Origin: a virus
IMG/VR virus record: IMGVR_UViG_3300031812_000021
Span: 1-23,932 of that record
Length of the DNA stretch: 23,932 nt
Strand: one strand, 5' to 3'
The stretch's first letter is position 1. Every line of letters begins with the position of its first letter. This document shows positions 1 to 8,228 of this stretch, piece after piece. A program made the translations under genes and the position numbers. The notes under the pieces are model-generated. The model saw nothing but the letters and a program-made list of their open reading frames with translations, was not told where the DNA came from and did no database searches.

Positions 1-1
1 C

Positions 2-2521
2 GGCTTGATGCCGATGTGGGTGCTGCGCGAACCGCGTTGGGTCAATGACGTTGCGCCGGTGCAAGCAGGCGTCGAAGCGCAACTGCGCATCGCGGCGGCG
101 CGCTACGGCTGGACGTTGGACAACACCAGCGACGCCGCGCGGTCGATCCGGGTGATCGGGAGTTACAACTGGAAACAGCGTCCGCAGAAGAAACCCGTCA
201 CCGTCATCCGCAACAGTGACCGCTACTACGACCTCGCCGATTTCGCCGCGTTTGCCCGCAAGCCGCTTCTCACACCGAAGCACGTCGGCGGCGCAGCGAC
301 GCGCGAAACGATTGAGACGTTGCTGAAGTACATTCCGGGCGACGGGCTGGAGTACAATATGTGGCTCGCAGCGGTGTGGGCGATCCAATCCGCACTGCCG
401 GAAGACGTTGCGACGGAGGTGCTGGACAAGTGGACGTACAACTGGGAAGCGCACCGGAAACCAGAAGATGTTGAGAGCGGCATCGGTGTTTTGGTCAATC
501 TCGCACGCAAGTACGGATTTGAGGGGACGGTGCCGGGTCTGCGCGGCGGGTACGTCGTATCGCCGGAACTGCCCGACGCGATGCGCATCAACCAGCGCTA
601 CCTCGACATCGAGATTGACCCCGACGATCAGTACCCCAACATCGTTGTAATTCGTTCCGCAAAAGGCACCGGTAAAACGCAGTGGTTGGCGGAGGCGGCG
701 AAGTGCTACCCGCGCGTGTTGTCTGTGGGGCACCGCGTCTCACTGGTGCGGCAGAGCGCAGCGCGCCTCAACCTTACCCCATACTACGAAGACGGGAAGT
801 GGATCACCAACGCCCCGCGCGTTGCTACCACCATCCACAGTCTCGACAAAATCGAGACAGACGCGCCGTATGATCTCGTGATCGTTGACGAGATCGAGCA
901 GGTGCTGAAGGCGATTGTCAACGACCGCAATCTGAAAAGCCGCAAAGTCTCGGCTGTCGGCGCGTTGATGGAGCATCTCCGCAAAGCGCGTTTGATTATT
1001 CTCGCCGACGCCGATGTTGGCGAAGCGACGCTGACGTTCATTCAATCTGCGTTTCCCGACCAACCTATTGCTTACGTCGAAAATGAGTACGCGCATCGCG
1101 CAATCGACCATCTCGTACTGCTGCCGACGCCGGAAGACGTACTTCAGAAGTCATTGGAGTGGTACGAAACCAATGCGTGGAAAATCGCGCTTGCGTGCAA
1201 CACCCGCGCCGACGCCGACCGCGCGGAATTGTTCTACCGACAGGTTTTACCGGACGCGCGGATATTGAAGATTACGTCGGAAACAAGCGAGAACAACAAC
1301 GAGACGCTTGAGCACATCAACAATATTCTACGAGATGTTGATGTGTTCATCTACTCGCCGTCCGTCGGCACCGGCGTCTCGATTGATGTGGAAGGGTTCG
1401 CACTGTTCGGGATCGCCCGCAACGGCGTCGGCGTGGGCGACGTGGATGATTTCCGTCAGCAACTGGGGCGCATCCGCAACCCGCGCGAACGCGAGATCAA
1501 CGTGTACGTTGAGACCAAACGAATGAACGAACCGACATCACCGGAGGCGTACCGCGATCTCGCCAAACTGCGCGAATTGGAAGCCGATTTCCGCGTTTCC
1601 CGCGCGTCCGGTGCGGCGGAACCGGCGACGGAATGGGACCACGTCTACCTCGATCTGTACTGCGTTGTCAAAGCCAAAACTGCGGCGCAGAAGAACAACT
1701 TTTTTGAGAACTTTACCGGCGCATACGTGGCTGAAGGCGTTGAAGTTTGGGATGACCGCGACAAGCCGAATCTACCGACCGACCGTCGCCGCGAACTGGC
1801 GAAAGCGCTGCGCGAACAGCGCCAAGCGCAAGAGCGCGCCCGCGCCGAACGGATCGCCAACGCGCCCGCGCCTGATGACGCGAAGACGGCGGAAGAGAAG
1901 CGCGACGCAGAGCGGAAGGTCGAATTGGAGGAGCGGTACGGCATCGAGATTGACGCTGAATTAGTGCTCGACGACGAGCGCGGCGCATACGGCGCGGCGC
2001 AGCGCTTCGCGGCGGTGGAAGATGCAGAGATAGCAAAGGCGCTGGACGAAATAGAGACAACGCGGCGGTTCAGCGCCGACCGCAACCGGTTCGCGTTGTT
2101 CGCCGCTTGGTTCACCGCGTTACTCGCCGCGCTGAAATTGCGGATCGAAGAGGGCGCGGAGATTGCAATCACTGAAGAATTCCTCGACCTCGTAGAGCGC
2201 AACCGGCTGCTGATCCACGCCGCGCTGGGGGTCAAGGTGCGCGAAGACTTTCGCCGGAAGCCGATGTCGTTCATCGGCGCGCTCTTCCAGCGGATCGGCG
2301 TCGGGATCGAGGGGAAGCAGCAGCGGGTAGACGGCGGGAAGCGGGTGCGCGTCTACCGGCTGATCAACGTCGAGCGGGCGCGGCTACGCACCACCGGCAT
2401 CCGCAAGCGGTACGCAGACCGCACCGCGCCGGTGTTTGAGTTTTTGGGGACGCCTGTCACAACACATCATATAAATAAAAGAAAAGCCGGTGTTGTGACG
2501 GCTGCTACTGCTGTACACTAG
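2..2521 (+). CDS. Primase-helicase replication protein, CyRepA1-like (5' end outside window)
   Basis: Likely replication initiator/primase-helicase. The frame is open to the window edge, so the N-terminus, including the catalytic part of any prim-pol domain, is missing. Residues are counted from the TTG at 5. Residues 43-80 (ARSIRVIGSYNWK, then YYDLADF) resemble the end of a bifunctional primase-polymerase domain. Residues 103-173 resemble a PriCT-type domain (GDGLEYNMWLAAVWAI). A superfamily 2 helicase follows: Walker A SAKGTGKTQ (218-226), Walker B VDEIEQVL (294-301), motif V SPSVGTGVSID (about 450-461) and motif VI QQLGRIRNP (about 485). The DEIEQ box is typical of the CyRepA1/herpes origin-binding-like group, known from plasmid replication proteins. 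Residues 590-720 are charged and helical. The C-terminus is encoded by a 44-bp palindromic element (2456-2499) and ends a few codons after it. The helicase call is strong; the CyRepA1 label is from motif memory. Confidence 0.85.
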   Translation, partial: GLMPMWVLREPRWVNDVAPVQAGVEAQLRIAAARYGWTLDNTSDAARSIRVIGSYNWKQRPQKKPVTVIRNSDRYYDLADFAAFARKPLLTPKHVGGAATRETIETLLKYIPGDGLEYNMWLAAVWAIQSALPEDVATEVLDKWTYNWEAHRKPEDVESGIGVLVNLARKYGFEGTVPGLRGGYVVSPELPDAMRINQRYLDIEIDPDDQYPNIVVIRSAKGTGKTQWLAEAAKCYPRVLSVGHRVSLVRQSAARLNLTPYYEDGKWITNAPRVATTIHSLDKIETDAPYDLVIVDEIEQVLKAIVNDRNLKSRKVSAVGALMEHLRKARLIILADADVGEATLTFIQSAFPDQPIAYVENEYAHRAIDHLVLLPTPEDVLQKSLEWYETNAWKIALACNTRADADRAELFYRQVLPDARILKITSETSENNNETLEHINNILRDVDVFIYSPSVGTGVSIDVEGFALFGIARNGVGVGDVDDFRQQLGRIRNPREREINVYVETKRMNEPTSPEAYRDLAKLRELEADFRVSRASGAAEPATEWDHVYLDLYCVVKAKTAAQKNNFFENFTGAYVAEGVEVWDDRDKPNLPTDRRRELAKALREQRQAQERARAERIANAPAPDDAKTAEEKRDAERKVELEERYGIEIDAELVLDDERGAYGAAQRFAAVEDAEIAKALDEIETTRRFSADRNRFALFAAWFTALLAALKLRIEEGAEIAITEEFLDLVERNRLLIHAALGVKVREDFRRKPMSFIGALFQRIGVGIEGKQQRVDGGKRVRVYRLINVERARLRTTGIRKRYADRTAPVFEFLGTPVTTHHINKRKAGVVTAATAVH
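2456..2499 (+). repeat. 44-bp palindromic element, copy 1 (in frame in the replication gene)
   Basis: Perfect inverted ends GTCACAACAC (2456-2465) and GTGTTGTGAC (2490-2499) flank a 24-bp interior containing ATATAAATAAAAGAAAAG. It is read in frame as VTTHHINKRKAGVVT. It is followed by CTGCTACTGCTG, the same 12 bases that follow copy 8. Confidence 0.95.
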
Positions 2522-2530
2522 GGGGCGCGT

Positions 2531-2821
2531 ATGGCGACGTATCGTGACGTGATATTTTGGAGCGGCGCGACCGACGGCGACTGTGAGGCGACGGTGATCC
2601 GGGCGCGGCTGTTGGGGATGGTTATTGAATTGGGGGATGAAGAGACTCGCACGCCGGATACAATGACCGCATTTTACGAAGCAGATGGCGGCGGGATAAT
2701 TGTGTATGAAGTGGAGTGTTGGGAAGCGGACGGACGAATGACCGCCCGTTGGCAGCGCGTTGCGTCGCTTGAAGATGTGCGACGCAGATATGCTGCGTAT
2801 CTGGAGCGGCTTGAGTTGTAG
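2531..2821 (+). CDS. Small protein of the W-x-G/FY-DG/SLED family (member A)
   Basis: A 96-residue protein of unknown function. It shares a motif order with four small proteins further downstream (starting at 12056, 12445 and 13198 on +, and the minus-strand gene 14719-15012). The shared elements are an early W-S-G, then L-L-G, then a T-A-F-Y-E-A-D-G segment near residue 48, a V-Y-E-V strand and an A-S-L-E-D-V segment near residue 78. It is acidic with no membrane segment or signal peptide. The ATG lies 10 bases after the replication gene stop, preceded by a G-rich ribosome binding site (GGGGG, 2521-2525). It is the only member of the family placed in the replication region and the most divergent one. 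The gene call is good; family membership is moderate because identity is low outside the motifs. Confidence 0.8.
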   Translation: MATYRDVIFWSGATDGDCEATVIRARLLGMVIELGDEETRTPDTMTAFYEADGGGIIVYEVECWEADGRMTARWQRVASLEDVRRRYAAYLERLEL

Positions 2822-2827
2822 CGTTCA

Positions 2828-3274
2828 ATGAAATCGTTTGACGAACAAGCCGCGTTCGGGCTGCCGTATGAGCGGGTGATCGCGCAGACGGCGGCGCTGC
2901 TGCTCTACCCGCATCGTCTCGATCTGACGCTGGTGCGGCTGGACGCCTACGCGCCGCTGGATTTTCTGATCGTTGACGGCGAGCGACCGGTCGCCGCGCT
3001 GGAAGTCAAGCGTCGCTCGGTCCGATCCGATACGTACCGCACCACAATTCTGCCGCAATCCGTCGTTGACGCGGCGAGGCGCTTGACAATCCCCGTCTAT
3101 GCTGCTATTCTCTTCCTCGACGGACTGGCAGTATTCGATGTGCTGCGCACGCCCTCAACTGCGCGCTGGCTGCGCACGCGGCGCGGGGCGATGCGGAAGC
3201 ACAGAGAATACGACATCAAAGAAAGGTTGGTGAAAGTTGAGGAAATACATCAACGACAGAGAAGAAGCGCTTGA
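2828..3274 (+). CDS. PD-(D/E)XK nuclease-like protein
   Basis: A 148-residue protein, probably a restriction-endonuclease-fold nuclease. The sequence shows the classical spacing: D at about residue 45 in APLDFLIVDG, then VAALEVKRR (E about 59, K about 61), following an N-terminal helix with E15 and Q20 that could complete the site. Residues 80-105 form alternating strands (IPVYAAILFLDGLAVFDVL), consistent with the fold core. The C-terminal 40 residues are very basic (RTRRGAMRKH), suggesting nucleic acid binding. Its 3' end overlaps the DNA polymerase start by 38 bases, so the two are probably co-translated. A near-consensus promoter lies inside it (3083-3111). Substrate and biological role are not visible. 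Confidence 0.7.
   Translation: MKSFDEQAAFGLPYERVIAQTAALLLYPHRLDLTLVRLDAYAPLDFLIVDGERPVAALEVKRRSVRSDTYRTTILPQSVVDAARRLTIPVYAAILFLDGLAVFDVLRTPSTARWLRTRRGAMRKHREYDIKERLVKVEEIHQRQRRSA
3083..3111 (+). promoter_or_regulatory. Possible internal sigma70-type promoter ahead of the DNA polymerase gene
   Basis: TTGACA (3083-3088), a 17-bp spacer and TATTCT (3106-3111) lie inside the upstream nuclease gene, about 125 bases before the polymerase start. Match and spacing are good, but the site overlaps coding sequence and could be chance. Confidence 0.4.
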
Positions 3275-5531
3275 TGCGGTTCAATCACTGCTCGAATGCG
3301 AAGCGCTTGCGTTCGACATCGAGACGCAGCCGCACTTCCACTACCCAAGAGAGCGAACCAAGACCGCGTATAAAGCGTACTTTGCGTACCTCAAGCGAAA
3401 CCGGTGGGGTCTGACGTTTGACCCCGACCCCGACGATTTGCCGGACCCGCTGCCCCCGCCGGTCGATCACCTCGCCGAGAAGCAGCGTCTTCAGCGTCTC
3501 CTCGCCGAAGTCCCGCGCGGCGGGAAGACCTCGGCGCGGCGCATCAACGATCTTGAGCGCGCACTGGAAGCGCTCAATAGTCCGGTTGTTCCGGCGTGGG
3601 TGATGCGGCATATCGCCCGGCTGCTCCATACCGGCGACTACGGCAACGACCCGGTGCGACCCGGATTAGACCCGCGTACTTCCCGTATTTTTCTCGTCCA
3701 GTTCGCAACGCCGTCCGGCGACGCCTATTGCTTCAACGCGCTGCGCGTCGGGCTGGATATCTTTATCCCGATATTCGAGCGCGTGCCGCTGGTCGGCGCG
3801 AACCTCACCTTTGATGTGCAGTTTGTGCTGCACACCGTCGGGATTTTTCCGAAGGTCGAGTGGGATGTGGTTGTCGCGGATCGCGTCATTACGCTTGGTC
3901 TCGACTTCTCGCACTCGCTTGCCGCCATCGCCGAACGCTGGATTGGCGAGACGCTCGATAAGAGCGTGCGGGAGACGTTCAGCAACCCGCACGTGCTGGA
4001 GCCGATGCCGGAGCAAGTGGAATACGCGCTCAAAGATGTCGAACTGCTCTTTGCGATCCGGCGCCAGCAGCAGCGCCGCGCTGAGGCGCTGGGTGCGCTG
4101 GACGCGGTGCGGTTGTTCATCAGTCTCACCGTCCCGACCGCAGCGATAGAGTACTGCGGGCTGCGCATCGACGCCGTCTGTTGGGGCGAGTTGGCGGACG
4201 AGGCGGAGCGGCGGTTGCGCGCTGCGTCGGAGCAATTTGCGGAGTACCTCGGCGTCGAACCGGAGGATTTGACGAAGCGCGAACTCGTAAAGACGGCGGC
4301 GAGAATGCGCGGGATTGACATCAACTCGCTGGACAAACAAGAACTCGGCGAAGTTGAACGCGAATATGAGGATGACCCGGAAAAGCGCCGATTTTTCGAG
4401 TTGTACCGCCGGTGGTCACATTGGCAGAAGCGCGTTTCGACCTACGGACGCGGGTTTCTGTCGCACATCCACCCGTTGACCGGTCGGATACATCCGAACC
4501 TAAAGATGGCCGGGACGGACACCGGACGGTTTGCGTGCGGTGAACCCAATCTCTTGAATATCCCGCGCGGCGAAGGTGACGATCTCGACTACCGCAGCGC
4601 GTTCGTTGCGCCGGAAGGGTACGTTTTTGTGAACGCCGATTACGCAGCGATGGAACAGCGCATCGCCGCCGATCTCTCGGAAGACCCCGCGCTGCTGGCG
4701 TTGTTCCGTTCCGGCGGTGACAACCACAGCATTACCGCGGCGTTGATGTTCCACATCCGGCGCGGGGACGTTGACGAACCGACACCGACAACGCTGACGT
4801 TCCAGAACCAACCGGTTGAGGGGTACGTTCTTCCGTCGGGGTGGGATGCGCAGCGAACGGTGCGGTTTGTAATCGAAAGCGGGTTGATGGAGAGGATCGG
4901 GAAGACGTACAAGAAGACGACGCGGCAAGTCGCAAAGGTGGTTGCGTTCTTATACTTCTACGGCGGCACCCCGGTCGGGCTGGCGAAGAAGTTGCATCTA
5001 TCGGTCGAAGAGGCGGGACAATTCTTCCGCGACTTCCGGTCGGTGTATCCGGTGTTGTCGAACTGGTTTGCGGACACCGCCCGCGCGCCGTTTGAGCAGA
5101 CCGCGAAGCGTCTCGACGGTTCGACCGCCGGATACGTAACGACGTACGCCGGTCTGCGCCGCTGGTTTACGTTGCCGAAGCCTGCCGCGTCGAATAAGGA
5201 GCAGTGGCGGCAGCGCGGCGCGATCCAACGCCAGGCGATGAATTTCCCTTGTCAAGGGGGCAACGCGGTCGTTATGGCGCAAGCGATGTCAGACGCCTTC
5301 CGTCTCTGCGCGCCGCGCGAGGGCGAGGTTGAGGCGACGTTGGGGATCGAGCGGATGATCGTCGCCCCGATCTACGACGAGGCGCTGGCGATTGTTTCGG
5401 AAGCGCTCGCCGAAGATGAGGCGCAGCGCTGGCTGGAGCAGACGATGCTCAACGCGGCGCAGCGGTATATGATGCAGTGCCCGCCTGCGGTTGAAGCAAA
5501 TCCGATTTCAAAGAATTGGAGGAAATACTAA
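3237..5531 (+). CDS. Family A DNA polymerase with 3'-5' exonuclease
   Basis: Phage replicative DNA polymerase, 764 residues. The exonuclease shows Exo I FDIET (D27, E29), Exo II NLTFD (N189, D193) and Exo III YALKD (Y263, D267). The polymerase shows TDTGRF before the fingers, motif A DYAAMEQRI (D468), motif B RQVAKVVAF...YG (R563, K567, F571, Y575) and motif C IYDEA (D714, E715). All catalytic residues are present, so proofreading and synthesis should both be intact. Phe at 571 is the E. coli Pol I-like state, as opposed to the T7-like Tyr. The start chosen is TTG at 3237, because GAAAGG at 3221-3226 is suitably placed and the exonuclease motif begins soon after; it overlaps the upstream gene. 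An insert-like stretch lies at residues 55-125 (DDLPDPLPPPVD and basic helices) between Exo I and the rest of the exonuclease. Confidence 0.95.
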   Translation: MRKYINDREEALDAVQSLLECEALAFDIETQPHFHYPRERTKTAYKAYFAYLKRNRWGLTFDPDPDDLPDPLPPPVDHLAEKQRLQRLLAEVPRGGKTSARRINDLERALEALNSPVVPAWVMRHIARLLHTGDYGNDPVRPGLDPRTSRIFLVQFATPSGDAYCFNALRVGLDIFIPIFERVPLVGANLTFDVQFVLHTVGIFPKVEWDVVVADRVITLGLDFSHSLAAIAERWIGETLDKSVRETFSNPHVLEPMPEQVEYALKDVELLFAIRRQQQRRAEALGALDAVRLFISLTVPTAAIEYCGLRIDAVCWGELADEAERRLRAASEQFAEYLGVEPEDLTKRELVKTAARMRGIDINSLDKQELGEVEREYEDDPEKRRFFELYRRWSHWQKRVSTYGRGFLSHIHPLTGRIHPNLKMAGTDTGRFACGEPNLLNIPRGEGDDLDYRSAFVAPEGYVFVNADYAAMEQRIAADLSEDPALLALFRSGGDNHSITAALMFHIRRGDVDEPTPTTLTFQNQPVEGYVLPSGWDAQRTVRFVIESGLMERIGKTYKKTTRQVAKVVAFLYFYGGTPVGLAKKLHLSVEEAGQFFRDFRSVYPVLSNWFADTARAPFEQTAKRLDGSTAGYVTTYAGLRRWFTLPKPAASNKEQWRQRGAIQRQAMNFPCQGGNAVVMAQAMSDAFRLCAPREGEVEATLGIERMIVAPIYDEALAIVSEALAEDEAQRWLEQTMLNAAQRYMMQCPPAVEANPISKNWRKY

Positions 5532-5532
5532 G

Positions 5533-6225
5533 ATGACTTCGTTTTTCGGCGTCCAAATCCAAAAACCGCAGCCGCTCGTCGACGCGATCCGCGGCGTCGT
5601 TGCCGCGAAGCGCAGACCGGTCGCGGCGCGGGATCGGGTGTACGCGAGCGAGATTTCCGGTTGTGACCGACGCATCACCTTCGCGCTGTTGGGATGCGAA
5701 CCGGACGCGCCGAGGGCGGATAGTCCGTCTGCACTGCTGGGCGACGCGATCCACGCGCACTTAGAAGCGCTGCTGAAGGAAGCGTATCCGGGGCGCGTTG
5801 AAACAGAGGTTCGGGTGATGAGCGCTGCGGTGTCGGGGCGGATCGACGCGCTGCTGCTTGACGACAACGACGCGCTGACGGTCGTTGACATCAAAACCGT
5901 CAGCGCGCGCGAGTGGGCGACGCGCTCGAAGGTCGAGGAGTATATCGATCAGATCAGCGTCTACGCGGCGCTGGTCGAAGCGCAGACGGGGGTTGTGCTG
6001 CTGGTCAATCGTGATACGGGCGAGATGGAGGAACTGCGTTTCGAGATCGACCGCGCCCGCGCTGAGGCGCTGCTGTACAAAGCGTTGCGGTTGCAGTCGC
6101 TGGCGCTCGAAGGATATATCGCCGAGGCGGTCGCTTGGGGCACAGAGGAATGCCGTTGGTGCCCGTTCAGAAAACGCTGCGAACCGCTTGACAAAACGGG
6201 CGTTCTGGTGTATAGTGACGGGTAA
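5533..6225 (+). CDS. Cas4/AddB-like PD-(D/E)XK nuclease with four-cysteine cluster
   Basis: A 230-residue RecB-family nuclease. Visible motifs: GDAIHAHLE (H74), SGRIDALL (D105), VVDIKT (D119, K121) and QISVYA (Q140), matching the H-D-DxK-QxxxY signature of Cas4, AddB and RecB nuclease domains. C44 plus C207, C210 and C216 (CRWCPFRKRC) match the arrangement that holds an iron-sulfur cluster in Cas4/AddB. Such proteins resect DNA ends or act in phage recombination and replication. The ATG at 5533 is chosen over an upstream in-frame GTG-type start because GGAGG lies at 5518-5522 and the polymerase stop is just before it. No cas1/cas2 or repeat array is nearby, so a phage recombination nuclease is more likely than CRISPR adaptation. 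Confidence 0.85.
   Translation: MTSFFGVQIQKPQPLVDAIRGVVAAKRRPVAARDRVYASEISGCDRRITFALLGCEPDAPRADSPSALLGDAIHAHLEALLKEAYPGRVETEVRVMSAAVSGRIDALLLDDNDALTVVDIKTVSAREWATRSKVEEYIDQISVYAALVEAQTGVVLLVNRDTGEMEELRFEIDRARAEALLYKALRLQSLALEGYIAEAVAWGTEECRWCPFRKRCEPLDKTGVLVYSDG
6188..6216 (+). promoter_or_regulatory. Sigma70-type promoter ahead of the SSB-like gene
   Basis: TTGACA (6188-6193), a 17-bp spacer and TATAGT (6211-6216) lie at the end of the nuclease gene, about 50 bases before the next start codon. Both boxes are near consensus with ideal spacing. The -10 hexamer is identical to that of the 13570-13598 and 15054-15082 promoters, though the spacer differs. Confidence 0.6.
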
Positions 6226-6264
6226 GGCGAGTGTGCCGAAGTTGAAAAGGAAGGAAGTGACGAG

Positions 6265-6744
6265 ATGTTCAAAGAACTCATCAACCACAACGGAAACGGG
6301 CGAGAGCGACCGGAGTTGAACGGGGCGTACATCGGGCGGTTTCTGGGCGTCAAAGAGCGCCAACGTCCGACGTTTGAAACGCGGCTTAGCCCGGAGCCGG
6401 TGATGGAGGACGTTTTTGTCTTCGAGTTTGAGGTGGAGGACGCCGAGTTAGACGCGCCGGTGCGTGTCTCAAAGTGGGTGCGGAAGCCAAAACGGTTGAC
6501 GCATCCAAACGGCGGGAAGGTCACAAACTTGTACAAGACGTTGGCGGCGCTTTACGGCGTTGCACAGATGACCGACGAACAGTTAGAGCGCGCAGAGGAG
6601 TATGTCCAGACCGTCGCCGTTGGGCGGGAATATCAACTGACAATCGAAACCAAGCCCAGCGGCTGGGCGGAAATTGTCCACATTGCGCCCGTCCGTAAGG
6701 CGCGCAACTGGAAGAAAGAAGAAGATGAAGAAGTCCCGTTCTGA
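6265..6744 (+). CDS. Putative single-stranded DNA-binding-like protein with acidic tail
   Basis: A 159-residue protein next to the polymerase and nucleases. The body is strand-rich (ELNGAYIGRFLGVKER, VFVFEFEV, EYQLTIETK), and the C-terminus is KKEEDEEVPF, closely resembling the acidic D/E-rich tip ending in -PF with which bacterial SSB recruits partners. It is not recognisable as a canonical OB-fold SSB by motif alone, so functional analogy is inference. A strong ribosome binding site (AGGAAGGAAG from 6248) precedes ATG 6265, and a promoter lies at 6188-6216. The tail-coding end overlaps the next gene by 20 bases. Alternative: a phage recombination mediator or replication accessory protein. 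Confidence 0.65.
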   Translation: MFKELINHNGNGRERPELNGAYIGRFLGVKERQRPTFETRLSPEPVMEDVFVFEFEVEDAELDAPVRVSKWVRKPKRLTHPNGGKVTNLYKTLAALYGVAQMTDEQLERAEEYVQTVAVGREYQLTIETKPSGWAEIVHIAPVRKARNWKKEEDEEVPF

Positions 6745-7138
6745 ACCTCGCTGGAAAAGAAAGGAGAGAGAAGCACTGCGGGCATTGCAAACCATCTTCG
6801 GGCGGGTGAGCGATCCGTCGCTTGCCCGCCTTTTGACATCCACCGGGCGCGTGGGGCACCTCACGCGCTTCGGCGTTGATGGGTTCGTTGGTGATAACCC
6901 CGGATTTGCGGTGGAAGTGAAAGCGAGGCGAAAGATGTTGACCAAACCGACGCTCGACGCATTGCTTCAGACAATCGACCGCGCCGCGCGCTTTGAGCGT
7001 ATTCCGCTATTTGTTCTGGTGTTCGGTGACGACGTTCCGACGCGCACCGAAAACGGCGCGCGGGTGGATCGGGAGTGGGTGATGATGCCCAGGCGAGTTT
7101 TAGATGAACTGCTGGGGAAGGAGCGCGCTGATGAGTGA
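6725..7138 (+). CDS. Holliday-junction-resolvase-like PD-(D/E)XK nuclease
   Basis: A 137-residue protein resembling the Hjc/VRR-type nuclease fold. Features in order: a basic N-terminus with K-x-R-E-R-E-A-L-R-A-L (catalytic-type Glu in helix 1), D at about 56 in GVDGFVGD, V-E-V-K-A-R about 67-72 (E-x-K), then LLQTIDRAARF and a strand IPLFVLVFGDD. This E...D...ExK...Q order is typical of archaeal-type resolvases, but the assignment to junction resolution rather than another nuclease activity is inference. ATG 6725 is chosen because the sequence upstream in this frame is the shadow of the SSB-like gene; a purine-rich GGAAGAAAGAAG precedes it. The stop overlaps the next start (ATGAGTGA). Confidence 0.65.
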   Translation: MKKSRSEPRWKRKEREALRALQTIFGRVSDPSLARLLTSTGRVGHLTRFGVDGFVGDNPGFAVEVKARRKMLTKPTLDALLQTIDRAARFERIPLFVLVFGDDVPTRTENGARVDREWVMMPRRVLDELLGKERADE

Positions 7139-7502
7139 CGACGTAGAGCGCTTTGTGCGCTGGTACGCGCACCTTCCCGCAGACGCACAGCTTGACCGTC
7201 ACGCGGCGCGGGCGCTGTTGCGGCGTGCGCTGGCGGATCGGGAGGCGCTGGCGGAATATCTCTTGCAGCACAAGTGCGCGCCTGCGCTACTTGGCGAGTT
7301 TATCAACAGACACTGGAACGACGCGATCAGCGACCCGCCCGCCAGCGCCGCGCTGCGTCTGGCGCTTCGCGTGACGCAGGCGCTGGAGCGCATCGAAGAC
7401 GAGCGCGACCGACGGGCGGCGTCGTGGTGGTTTCAGTTGGGGTTGGTTCCGTCGGCGCGGTCGCTGCGGTTGATATGCAAGGGGATCAACGATGCGCGAT
7501 GA
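7131..7502 (+). CDS. Hypothetical helical protein
   Basis: A 123-residue protein not recognised. Predominantly alpha-helical, rich in Ala, Leu and Arg, without cysteine clusters, signal peptide or membrane segments. It begins MSDDVERFVRWYAHLP and ends with a basic SLRLICKGINDAR. ATG 7131 overlaps the upstream stop, with AAGGAG at 7118-7123 as ribosome binding site. Its own 3' end overlaps the next gene by 11 bases, so it is part of a translationally coupled run with neighbours at 6725 and 7492. Confidence 0.7.
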   Translation: MSDDVERFVRWYAHLPADAQLDRHAARALLRRALADREALAEYLLQHKCAPALLGEFINRHWNDAISDPPASAALRLALRVTQALERIEDERDRRAASWWFQLGLVPSARSLRLICKGINDAR

Positions 7503-7929
7503 CGATCTACGCGCGGCGATGCGCTTCTTCGCTGCGCGACTGCGCGGCGCGGAGGCGACCGAAGCGCGACTGCGGCGCTGGACGCGGCGCAAACTGCGCA
7601 GTGATGCGCGGGCGGTTGCGGAACTGATGCTGAACGTCGGGTATCGACCAACGTTCATCAGATATTTTCTGCGTTATCACATCCCGACGCTCAACGAGCG
7701 CGCGGCGGTCGGGGAAACGTATGTTGATCCCAATACACCGGAAGCGCATCTCGGTCTGTGCTGGCGTCTGGATGAGGACGTACTGACCGTCTACACCGAT
7801 CTGCACAGCGCGGCGAAACGACTGCGCCAGCCCTACCGCGACCTTGCGGCGGTCTGTCTACGCTGGGGGTACGTTCACGAGACGGTTGTACAGATGCTGG
7901 CGCGGGCGTTGGAAAGGCGGAAAGAATGA
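7492..7929 (+). CDS. Hypothetical helical protein
   Basis: A 145-residue protein of unknown function. It starts with an acidic MRDDDL, then basic helices (RRWTRRKLRSDARAVAELM), a central segment NVGYRPTFIRYFLRYHIP and a C-terminal half with VYTDLHSAAKRLRQPYRDLAAVCLRWGY. The arrangement could suit a nucleic-acid-binding helical protein, but no known motif is recognised. It overlaps the previous gene by 11 bases, and its stop overlaps the next start by 4 (ATGA). Confidence 0.7.
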   Translation: MRDDDLRAAMRFFAARLRGAEATEARLRRWTRRKLRSDARAVAELMLNVGYRPTFIRYFLRYHIPTLNERAAVGETYVDPNTPEAHLGLCWRLDEDVLTVYTDLHSAAKRLRQPYRDLAAVCLRWGYVHETVVQMLARALERRKE

Positions 7930-8228
7930 ACAAGAGTACGTACCGGCTGTACCGTAAGTTTACCGCATTCCGCCGTCTGCAAGCGGTGCGGGTCGCGGTG
8001 TTGCTGGCGCGCGCGGGCGCGGTGCGCAAACGCCCGCGCTGGGTGATGCCGGCGTTGGAATTGGAGCGTCTGAGGAAGGCGCTGTTGAAGATGAAGAAAG
8101 AGGGAATATGTGGTGGAAGATTGAAGAAGTTCCGCATCAGGAGTTGGAGAATTGGGAGCGCGCGCTCCTTCGCTGTGAGAACCGAGCGAAGCGCGATCCA
8201 GCGACGCGCGCAGCGGGGATTTTTGTGA
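7926..8228 (+). CDS. Hypothetical basic protein
   Basis: A 100-residue, strongly basic protein of unknown function. Residues 1-62 look like genuine coding sequence (helices RLQAVRVAVLLARAG and ALELERLRKALLKMKKEG). The last 40 residues (WRIGSARSFAVRTERSAIQRRAQRG) are Arg/Ser-rich and overlap the gene at 8108 by 121 bases in another frame. The overlap may be real, or this gene may end earlier in a truncated or frameshifted form. ATG 7926 overlaps the upstream stop (ATGA), the usual arrangement in this operon, so the start is credible. Confidence 0.5.
   Translation: MNKSTYRLYRKFTAFRRLQAVRVAVLLARAGAVRKRPRWVMPALELERLRKALLKMKKEGICGGRLKKFRIRSWRIGSARSFAVRTERSAIQRRAQRGFL

Noticed and set aside
1645-4340. 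Long minus-strand frames opposite the helicase and polymerase genes
   Set aside because: The plus strand carries complete catalytic motifs in order, and the minus frames are low-complexity Ser/Arg/Ala sequences.
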